The notes beneath the pieces are model-generated. The model saw only the letters and a list, made by a program, of their open reading frames with translations. It ran no database searches and was not told the DNA's origin. A DNA stretch of 5,478 nucleotides from Actinomycetes bacterium (lineage in GTDB: Bacteria > Actinomycetota > Actinomycetes > Mycobacteriales > Micromonosporaceae), in NCBI GenBank assembly GCA_023437285.1, contig JAEZGP010000089.1, positions 1 through 5,478 of the forward strand, given 5' to 3'. Positions within the stretch are counted from its first letter, which is position 1. Every line of letters begins with the position of its first letter. Shown piece by piece: positions 1 through 4,611 of the stretch. The position numbers were made by a program, and so were the translations under genes.

Positions 1-672
1 GTTGTCCAGCGCCCCGACGAACCCCGACAGATCACTGATCAACTGCCCGCCCAGGACGCGTTCCATGAGCTTCGCGAACATGCTGAACGAGGCCGTCACC
101 AGGCTGAACACGCTGCGCCCCCCGGCCCGGGCCGGCGCGATGAGCAGCCGCAGCATCCGCCCGTCCAGGAAGCGCGACAGTCGGGCGGGGGCGTCCAGGA
201 AGTCCAGCGCGGAACGCGACGGCGGGGTGTCGACGATGATCAGATCCCATTCGTCGCGGGCCCGCAGGTGGCCGAGCTTCTCCATCGCCATGTATTCCTG
301 CGTACCGGCGAAGGTGGAACTCATGGCCTGATAGAACGGGTTCGCGAAGATTTCCTCGGCGCGTTTGGCGTCGGTGTGGGCGAGCACGACGTCGTCGAAC
401 GTCCGCTTCATGTCGAGCATCATGGCGTGCAGCTCGCCGTCGACCTCGCTGACCGCGCGCGGGGTGTTGTCCAGCTCCACGAGCCCCAGGGACTGGGCGA
501 GCCGGCGGGCCGGGTCGATCGTGAGCACGACCGTACGCCGGCCGTGGCGCTCGGCGGCCCGCACACCCAACGCGGCCGCCGTCGTGGTCTTGCCCACGCC
601 GCCCGCGCCGCAGCACACCACGATCCGGATGCCGGGATCGCCCAGCAGGGCGTCGACGTCGAGGTCACTCAT
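1..672 (-). CDS. ArsA/Get3-family ATPase, second subunit (3' end cut by window edge)
   Basis: A P-loop ATPase of the ArsA/Get3 (SIMIBI) class; the first 224 residues are visible and the frame is still open at the left edge. A Walker A motif [10 protein letters not shown] lies at residues 21-30, an [14 protein letters not shown] segment typical of ArsA proteins at about 50-63, and an [18 protein letters not shown]alker B/switch II segment at about 145-162. The lysine that normally follows the first glycine of the deviant Walker A motif is alanine (A23), although the nucleotide-binding K28 is kept. The ATG lies inside the end of the upstream ATPase gene (8-base overlap, ATGAGTGA), which suggests translational coupling and equal dosage. 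By similarity and order it matches M. tuberculosis Rv3680, reported as a Get3-like partner of Rv3679 (recalled). It is probably cytosolic and works as a heterodimer with its neighbour. The only visible cysteines are C20 and C21, beside the P-loop, so an arsenite-pump role is not supported. The family call is firm; the client is unknown. Confidence 0.93.
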   Translation of the reverse strand, partial: MSDLDVDALLGDPGIRIVVCCGAGGVGKTTTAAALGVRAAERHGRRTVVLTIDPARRLAQSLGLVELDNTPRAVSEVDGELHAMMLDMKRTFDDVVLAHTDAKRAEEIFANPFYQAMSSTFAGTQEYMAMEKLGHLRARDEWDLIIVDTPPSRSALDFLDAPARLSRFLDGRMLRLLIAPARAGGRSVFSLVTASFSMFAKLMERVLGGQLISDLSGFVGALDN

Positions 673-1675
673 CGTCGGGGGACTCCCCGAGCAGTACGCC
701 CGCCAGCCGGTGCAGCGCCGCCAGGTCGACCCCGCCGGCGAGGGCGGGCAGCTCCACGATCGGGCGGCCCAGGGCGGCCAGCTCCGCGCGCAGGTCCGCC
801 TCCATCTGGCGTCGCGTCAGGTAGGCCCGCGACTCCGCCACGAGCCCCGCCACGGTCGCCTTCTCCGCGGGCAGGCCGGCCGCCAGCAATCCACGGCGTA
901 CCTCTGTCTGGGTGATCTTCGCGGTCGGTAACAGGTCGGGCTGTGCCGCGTTGATGATGATCGAACCCACCCGCAGGTCGAGCGCGCGCAGCTCCGCGAT
1001 CGCGTCGGCCGTCTCCTGCACCGGCATCTCCTCCAGGAGCGTCACCACGTGCACTGACGTCACCGGGGAGCGCAGCACGGCCTGCACGCCCTCGCTCTGC
1101 GTCTTGATCGGGCCCACCTTGGCCAGCCGGGCCGTCTCCGCCGTCACGTTGAGGAAACGACCGATCCGCCCGGTCGGCGGCGCGTCGATCACCACCGCGT
1201 CGTAGGCGCGGCGACCGTCGACCGTACGGGTCACCGCCTCCTTCATCTTGCCGGTGAGCAGCACGTCGCGGACCCCGGGCGCCACCGTCGTGGCGAAGTC
1301 GATCGCGCCGAACTTGCGCAGCGCGCGGCCCGCGCGGCCCAGCTTGTAGAACATGTCGAGGTACTCGAGGAGGGCCTCCTCGGCATCCACGGCCAGGGCG
1401 TACACCTCGCCGCCGCCGTTGGCGCGGGTACCCGGGTAACCCACCGCGATCGGCCGCTCCTGGTAGGGCAGCGGGTCGCGGCCGAACAACTGCGCGATGC
1501 CCTGCCGGCCCTCGACCTCCATGAGCAGGGTACGGCGGCCCTGCGCGGCCAGGGCCAGCGCCAGCGCGGCGGCCACCGTCGTCTTGCCGGTGCCGCCCTT
1601 GCCGGTCACGACGTGCAGGCGCGCGGACCAGCGGGCCGCTGGTTCCCCGGCCTTAGCTTGATCGCGGGTCGGCAC
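665..1675 (-). CDS. ArsA/Get3-family ATPase, first subunit (Rv3679-like)
   Basis: A complete 336-residue P-loop ATPase. The canonical deviant Walker A motif [10 protein letters not shown] spans residues 24-33, with signature lysine K26 and nucleotide lysine K31. It is followed by [15 protein letters not shown] (51-65), a YLDMFYKLG...FATTVAPG block (105-134) and the switch II/Walker B segment [10 protein letters not shown] (161-170). The protein contains no cysteine, so it lacks both the CxxC zinc site of Get3 and the arsenite-binding cysteines of ArsA. It closely resembles M. tuberculosis Rv3679 as recalled. Inferred role: ATP-driven handling of membrane or other client proteins together with the overlapping second ATPase. 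The GTG at 1675 was chosen because it lies shortly before the conserved fold. No Shine-Dalgarno sequence precedes it, but a TAACCT box sits 7 nt upstream, so the mRNA may be leaderless. The gap to the upstream membrane-protein gene is 44 bp, compatible with read-through plus an internal promoter. The start could be a few codons off; the family is secure. Confidence 0.95.
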   Translation of the reverse strand: MPTRDQAKAGEPAARWSARLHVVTGKGGTGKTTVAAALALALAAQGRRTLLMEVEGRQGIAQLFGRDPLPYQERPIAVGYPGTRANGGGEVYALAVDAEEALLEYLDMFYKLGRAGRALRKFGAIDFATTVAPGVRDVLLTGKMKEAVTRTVDGRRAYDAVVIDAPPTGRIGRFLNVTAETARLAKVGPIKTQSEGVQAVLRSPVTSVHVVTLLEEMPVQETADAIAELRALDLRVGSIIINAAQPDLLPTAKITQTEVRRGLLAAGLPAEKATVAGLVAESRAYLTRRQMEADLRAELAALGRPIVELPALAGGVDLAALHRLAGVLLGESPDDE

Positions 1676-1682
1676 ACCACGG

Positions 1683-1688
1683 AGGTTA
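1683..1688 (-). promoter_or_regulatory. Candidate -10 box for a leaderless ATPase transcript
   Basis: On the minus strand TAACCT fits the actinobacterial TAnnnT -10 pattern and ends exactly 7 nt before the GTG start at 1675, the spacing expected of a leaderless transcript. No recognisable -35 element lies 17 nt further upstream, and no ribosome binding site precedes the GTG. This is an inference from position and sequence only. Confidence 0.4.
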
Positions 1689-1719
1689 CCGGCCGCGCGT
1701 GGGTCGTACGCGGTCTCGC

Positions 1720-2949
1720 TCAGCTCAGTTGAGTGGCGTCACACACCCACCAGCCACGGTCCTCGACGAGGGCCAGCTGGAGGTCCTTCTCGGCGACGCG
1801 GCCATCGGCGGTGGTCATCTTCACCGTGACCTTGGCGTCGGCCGTACCGCCGCCGCCCGTGATCTCCGGCTCGGTCCACGTGACGTTCGGCGTGTCGTAC
1901 GACTGCTCGTACGCGCGGACGTTCTCGACCACGCTGCGCAGCTTCGCGTCGTCGCGGGCGGACCGGCACACGAACTTGGCCGCGGCCGACGCGCTGTGCT
2001 CCTTGTAGATCGAGGTCAGGAAGCCCTTCGCGGCCGCGGCGGCGGTCGCCTCGCCCTTGGGCTGTGAGCCCTGCCAGATGAAGAAGCCACCGGCGCCGGC
2101 GCCCGCGACCAGCACGAAGAAGACGGCCACGAGCCCGATGATCAGGCCCTTGCGGCTCTTCTTCGGCGCCGGGGCGCCCGGGTAGCCCTGCTGCGGGAAG
2201 CCCGGCGTCGCCCCCGGGTAGCCGCTCGTCGGCGCTCCCGGGTAACCCGAGGTCGGCGCCGCGCCGGGGTAACCGGACGTCGGGGCGCCCGGGTAGCCGC
2301 CGCCAGGTACGGCCGGATAGGGCGCGGTGCTCGGATAGCCCGAGGTTGGGGCCGCGCCGGGGTAACCCGGCACTCCGCCCGGCTGGCCGGAAGTGGGGGC
2401 GGCCCCGGGGTATCCGGAGGTAGGGGCGGAGCCCGGGTAGCCCGAGGTGGGAGCGGCGCCGGGATAACCGGAGGTTGGGGCCGCCCCCGGGTATCCGGAG
2501 GTAGGGGCGGCACCGGGATAACCCGAGGTGGGAGCGGAGCCTGGGTAGCCCGAGGCGGCACCCGGGTAGCCCGACGTGGGGGCCGCGCCGGGAAAGCCCG
2601 AGGTGGGGGCGGTGCCCGGGCCGCTCGTCGGGGACGCCGGCGGGAAGCCCTGCTGGCCGCTCGGGGGGGTCCACGCGGGGGTGGTCGCGGCCGGCGAGGT
2701 GGCCGCCTCCGGGGTCCACGACGGCGTCGGCGAGGTGGCCGGGCCTGGGGTCCACGAGGGTACCTGCTGAGGTGCCGGGTCCGGCTCCGGCCGCGAGGCG
2801 AACGTGGCCGAACTGTACGCGCTGCCCGGGGAGTATCCGGGCGGCGGCGGGTACACGCCCGGTGCGGGCTGCTCCGGCGAGGTGGGCTCAGGGGACCCGT
2901 CACCGCCCGAGGACCGGTACGGGTACTCGTTGGTGGGCGACTCGCTCAT
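1720..2949 (-). CDS. Pro/Gly/Tyr-repeat single-pass membrane protein with small extracytoplasmic domain
   Basis: A 409-residue protein not recognised as a named family. Residues 1-105 are a Pro/Ser/Thr-rich disordered region with three PxWTP-type motifs. Residues 107-250 are tandem copies of a 9-residue unit, PTSGYPGAA and close variants, with 13 PTSG occurrences. A basic stretch KKSRK (263-267) precedes one membrane helix at about 269-292 (IIGLVAVFFVLVAG core). The positive-inside rule puts the repeats in the cytoplasm and the last ~117 residues outside. That tail begins with an Ala-rich helix (AAAAAKGFL), has two cysteines (C328, C403) that could form a disulfide, and ends in WWVCDATQLS. 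Its layout recalls DUF4878/NTF2-like lipoprotein and membrane-anchored domains of actinobacteria (tentative). The ATG has GAGG 8 nt upstream. It is first in a likely operon with the two ArsA/Get3-like ATPases and is transcribed divergently from the DUF4177 gene. The helix is not C-terminal, so this is not a tail-anchored protein. The gene is real; its function is unknown. Confidence 0.9.
   Translation of the reverse strand: MSESPTNEYPYRSSGGDGSPEPTSPEQPAPGVYPPPPGYSPGSAYSSATFASRPEPDPAPQQVPSWTPGPATSPTPSWTPEAATSPAATTPAWTPPSGQQGFPPASPTSGPGTAPTSGFPGAAPTSGYPGAASGYPGSAPTSGYPGAAPTSGYPGAAPTSGYPGAAPTSGYPGSAPTSGYPGAAPTSGQPGGVPGYPGAAPTSGYPSTAPYPAVPGGGYPGAPTSGYPGAAPTSGYPGAPTSGYPGATPGFPQQGYPGAPAPKKSRKGLIIGLVAVFFVLVAGAGAGGFFIWQGSQPKGEATAAAAAKGFLTSIYKEHSASAAAKFVCRSARDDAKLRSVVENVRAYEQSYDTPNVTWTEPEITGGGGTADAKVTVKMTTADGRVAEKDLQLALVEDRGWWVCDATQLS
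2209..2631 (-). repeat. In-frame 27-bp tandem repeat coding PTSGYPGAA units
   Basis: This stretch encodes residues 107-247 of the membrane protein. PTSG recurs at residues 107, 115, 124, 140, 149, 158, 167, 176, 185, 201, 223, 232 and 240, with strict 9-residue (27-bp) spacing from 140 to 185 and some 8-residue units near the end. Units vary by A/S and Y/F/Q substitution and by synonymous changes, as expected of a repeat that grows and shrinks by slippage or unequal recombination while staying in frame. Confidence 0.93.
2411..2537 (-). repeat. Higher-order 81-bp duplication inside the 27-bp repeat array
   Basis: Within the array, 2411-2429 is identical to 2492-2510, and 2441-2456 is identical to 2522-2537, both at an offset of 81 bp (three 27-bp units). 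Offsets of 27 and 54 bp match less well over the first block (15 and 16 of 20 bases, against 19 of 20). This suggests a three-unit block was duplicated after the single units had diverged. Confidence 0.6.
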
Positions 2950-2962
2950 GGGGGTGGCCTCG

Positions 2963-2992
2963 GCGCTCTCTGCGTACGGTCGGGGAGAGCGC
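2963..2992. promoter_or_regulatory. Perfect 8-bp inverted repeat in the divergent promoter region (possible operator)
   Basis: GCGCTCTC at 2963-2970 is exactly complementary to GAGAGCGC at 2985-2992, with a 14-nt centre. It lies between the membrane-protein start (2949) and the candidate leftward -10 box (2994-2999), so it would cover the transcription start and 5' leader of the leftward genes. It could be an operator for a dimeric regulator or a 5' UTR hairpin; no known regulator consensus was recognised. Confidence 0.4.
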
Positions 2993-2993
2993 T

Positions 2994-2999
2994 ACGCTA
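2994..2999 (-). promoter_or_regulatory. Candidate -10 box for the membrane protein/ATPase genes
   Basis: On the minus strand TAGCGT fits TAnnnT and would give a 5' leader of roughly 40 nt before the ATG at 2949, leaving room for the GAGG ribosome binding site. No clear -35 hexamer is visible. It is supported only by its place in the 126-bp divergent gap. Confidence 0.3.
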
Positions 3000-3033
3000 C
3001 CGCGCCCCGCCCTCGGCGGGCTGCCCTGGCCGG

Positions 3034-3039
3034 TAGGAT
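3034..3039 (+). promoter_or_regulatory. Candidate -10 box for the DUF4177 gene
   Basis: TAGGAT fits the actinobacterial TAnnnT pattern and lies 36 nt before the ATG at 3076, leaving a short leader that holds the GAGGAA ribosome binding site at 3060-3065. No convincing -35 element was found upstream, so this remains a weak call. Confidence 0.3.
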
Positions 3040-3075
3040 TCTCGATCTATTCGCGTCTTGAGGAACGGGTTCGAC

Positions 3076-3231
3076 ATGGTCAAATGGGAGTACGCCACGG
3101 TGCCGCTGCTCGTGCATGCCACGAAGCAGATTCTCGACAACTGGGGCGCCGACGGGTGGGAGCTGGTCGCGGTCGTTCCCGGTCCCAACCCGGAGCAGCT
3201 GGTGGCGTACCTCAAGCGGCCAAAAGAGTGA
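3076..3231 (+). CDS. DUF4177 family small protein (Rv3678A-like)
   Basis: A complete 51-residue protein beginning MVKWEYATVPLLVH and carrying the DGWELVAVVPGP core (about residues 26-37) typical of DUF4177 proteins, with a basic C-terminus YLKRPKE. It has no signal peptide or membrane helix, so it is probably a small soluble alpha/beta protein. The biochemical role of the family is unknown. GAGGAA at 3060-3065 lies 10 nt before the ATG and supports this start. It is the first rightward gene of the divergent pair and stands 61 bp before the RidA gene. The same gene order is recalled from mycobacteria (Rv3678A beside Rv3678c), which supports it as a real conserved gene despite its size. Confidence 0.9.
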   Translation: MVKWEYATVPLLVHATKQILDNWGADGWELVAVVPGPNPEQLVAYLKRPKE

Positions 3232-3233
3232 TT

Positions 3234-3280
3234 GTCGCGAAGCGACCGGCAGTGGATAACCGTCGCGAAGCGACCGGCAG
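3234..3280. repeat. Two direct copies of a 19-bp hairpin repeat
   Basis: GTCGCGAAGCGACCGGCAG occurs at 3234-3252 and again, without mismatch, at 3262-3280 (28-bp period). Each copy begins with a small hairpin: a GTCGC/GCGAC stem around GAA. The first copy starts 2 nt after the DUF4177 stop codon and the second abuts the AGGAGG ribosome binding site of the RidA gene (3281-3286), so together they fill most of the spacer. There is no T-run, so this is not a classic terminator. It could be a dispersed intergenic repeat, an mRNA-stability element or a pair of protein-binding sites. Confidence 0.8.
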
Positions 3281-3292
3281 AGGAGGAGTCAC

Positions 3293-3751
3293 GTGAGTGG
3301 ACCCCGCAAGCGCCTCGCCGAGCTGGGCCTGACCCTGCCGCCGGTGACCCCGCCGCTGGCCGCGTACGTGCCGGCCGTGCGGTCGGGTTCGCACGTGTTC
3401 GTCAGCGGGCAGCTGCCGATGGCCGACGGGCGTCTCGTCACGGTCGGCAAGGTCGGCGCCGAGGTCACGCAGGACGAGGCGAAGGACCTGGCGGCCCTGT
3501 GCGCGCTCAGCGGCCTGGCCGCCGTGGACCAACTGGTGGGCCTCGACGCGGTGACCCGCATCGTCAAGGTCACCGGCTTCGTGGCCGTCGCACCCGGCTT
3601 CACCGCCGTGCCGGCGGTCGTCAACGGGGCCAGTGAGCTGCTGGGCAACGTGTTCGGCGACGCGGGTCGGCATGCCCGCAGCGCTGTCGGCGTGGCCGAG
3701 CTGCCGCTGGGGGCGCCCGTCGAGGTGGAGCTCATCGTCGAGGTCGGCTGA
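3293..3751 (+). CDS. RidA family (YjgF/YER057c/UK114) protein
   Basis: A complete 152-residue Rid-superfamily protein of the longer, roughly 150-residue subgroup. RidA proteins form trimers in the cytosol and hydrolyse reactive enamine/imine intermediates released by PLP enzymes. Visible marks are HVFVSGQLPM (34-43), the central helix ALSGLAAVDQLVGLDAVTRIVKVTGFV and the C-terminal ARSAVGVAELPLGAPVEVEL. Arg129 and Glu144 keep the 15-residue spacing of the catalytic Arg105/Glu120 pair of Escherichia coli RidA, so deaminase activity is plausible. The GTG start has AGGAGG 6 nt upstream, a strong ribosome binding site. The gene lies between the DUF4177 and metallo-hydrolase genes, matching the recalled Rv3678c position. 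The exact subfamily and substrate cannot be set from the sequence alone. Confidence 0.93.
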   Translation: MSGPRKRLAELGLTLPPVTPPLAAYVPAVRSGSHVFVSGQLPMADGRLVTVGKVGAEVTQDEAKDLAALCALSGLAAVDQLVGLDAVTRIVKVTGFVAVAPGFTAVPAVVNGASELLGNVFGDAGRHARSAVGVAELPLGAPVEVELIVEVG

Positions 3752-3761
3752 GCCTGGTCAG

Positions 3762-3767
3762 TACCAT
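3762..3767 (+). promoter_or_regulatory. Candidate -10 box for a leaderless metallo-hydrolase transcript
   Basis: TACCAT fits TAnnnT and ends exactly 7 nt before the ATG at 3775, in the 23-bp gap after the RidA gene. No Shine-Dalgarno sequence precedes that ATG, so an internal promoter making a leaderless mRNA would explain the start. No -35 element is evident. The call rests on spacing and the missing ribosome binding site. Confidence 0.4.
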
Positions 3768-3774
3768 CGTCGGC

Positions 3775-4611
3775 ATGGTGGGCCACGTCAGCGTGCCGGC
3801 CGCCGCGGTACTGGCGGAGTTGCCGACCTGGGCCGCCCTCGTCCGGGCGGACAATCCGGGCCCCATGACCCTCGACGGGACAAACAGCTGGGTACTGCGC
3901 GGCGACCCGGCGGCGCCCTGCCTCATCGTCGACCCCGGCCCGGACGACGCCCGGCACCTGGCCGCCCTCGCCCGCCGCGGCCCCGTCGCGGGCATCCTGA
4001 TCACCCACGGGCACCCCGATCACATCGACGGGGTCGCCGACCTGGTGCGCGACCTCGGCGGGGACGTTCCGGTCGTGGCGGCGGGCACGGAGCCGGCGAC
4101 CGTACGGACGCTGGGCCGGGCGGCCGGGCTGGACCTGGACATGCTGGCCACGCCGGGGCACACGGCCGACTCCGTGTGCTTCCTGGCCCGTACGGCCGGG
4201 CAGAGCGTGGTGCTCACCGGCGACAGCATCCTCGGTCGCGGCACCACGATCGTGGCGCACCCCGACGGCGACCTCGGTGCCTACCTGGCCAGCCTGGACG
4301 CCCTGGCGGGCTACGACGGCGTGCCGGCGCTGCCCGGGCACGGGCCGGCGCTGGCCGACTGCGGGGTGGCGGCCCGCTTCTACCTCGCTCACCGGCGCGC
4401 GCGCCTAGACGAGGTGCGCGCCGCCGTCGCTGAGGGTGCCCGTACGCCCGAGGAGGTTGTCGCGGCCGTCTACCGCGACGTACCCACGCACCTGTGGGCC
4501 GCGGCGGCCTGGTCTGTCCGGGCCCAGCTCGCCTACCTCGGGCAAGAGGACCGTCAACAAACCGACCGACGGGAATCAGCACCGCCCCCGAACCGGTTGG
4601 ACCCGCCGTGA
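3775..4611 (+). CDS. Metallo-beta-lactamase-fold hydrolase, LACTB2-like (Rv3677c-like)
   Basis: A complete 278-residue MBL-fold hydrolase. The metal-binding motifs are intact: THGHPDHIDG with H78, H80, D82 and H83; TPGHTADS with H129; LTGDSILG with D150; and LPGHGP with H189. This predicts a dinuclear, probably zinc, site. An N-terminal DNPGPMTLDGTNSWVL segment (26-41) and a C-terminal helical part (about 205-256) match the LACTB2-type layout with a winged-helix tail; relatives include ribonuclease-like and thioesterase-like enzymes, so the substrate is undetermined. The last ~20 residues are polar, Pro-rich and probably disordered. The ATG at 3775 lacks a ribosome binding site but fits a leaderless start; a slightly downstream GTG is possible because the conserved region starts near residue 25. 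Its stop overlaps the cyclase start (GTGA). The order RidA then MBL hydrolase matches the recalled mycobacterial Rv3678c-Rv3677c pair. Confidence 0.93.
   Translation: MVGHVSVPAAAVLAELPTWAALVRADNPGPMTLDGTNSWVLRGDPAAPCLIVDPGPDDARHLAALARRGPVAGILITHGHPDHIDGVADLVRDLGGDVPVVAAGTEPATVRTLGRAAGLDLDMLATPGHTADSVCFLARTAGQSVVLTGDSILGRGTTIVAHPDGDLGAYLASLDALAGYDGVPALPGHGPALADCGVAARFYLAHRRARLDEVRAAVAEGARTPEEVVAAVYRDVPTHLWAAAAWSVRAQLAYLGQEDRQQTDRRESAPPPNRLDPP

Noticed and set aside
32..915. Long open frames on both strands across the second ATPase gene
   Set aside because: They are high-GC shadows with Arg/Pro/Ala-rich, motif-free translations; the true frame gives a clear ArsA-type P-loop protein.
2209..2631. 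CRISPR array
   Set aside because: The repeats are contiguous, in frame and code a regular protein motif, with no unique spacers and no cas genes nearby.
1739..2903. Minus-strand open frames of 338 and 253 residues overlapping the repeat gene
   Set aside because: They are alternative frames of the same 27-bp repeat array, very Arg-rich and without motifs; only the 409-residue frame gives a membrane helix and an ordered C-terminal domain.
1720..2949. Tail-anchored client of the Get3-like ATPases
   Set aside because: The membrane helix is followed by about 117 residues including a probable folded domain, so it is not a tail-anchored protein; another link to the ATPases remains possible.
3234..3280. 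Rho-independent terminator between the DUF4177 and RidA genes
   Set aside because: Each stem is only 5 bp, there is no T-run, and a strong ribosome binding site follows immediately, so read-through is more likely.
2772..3296. Plus-strand open frames of 174 and 85 residues through the divergent promoter region
   Set aside because: They are antisense to the membrane-protein gene and cross the divergent gap, with low-complexity translations. The longer one also overlaps the DUF4177 gene, whose frame has family motifs and a ribosome binding site.
3289..4392. A 367-residue minus-strand open frame opposite the RidA and MBL genes
   Set aside because: Both plus-strand genes have intact catalytic motifs; the antisense translation is compositionally biased and resembles no family.
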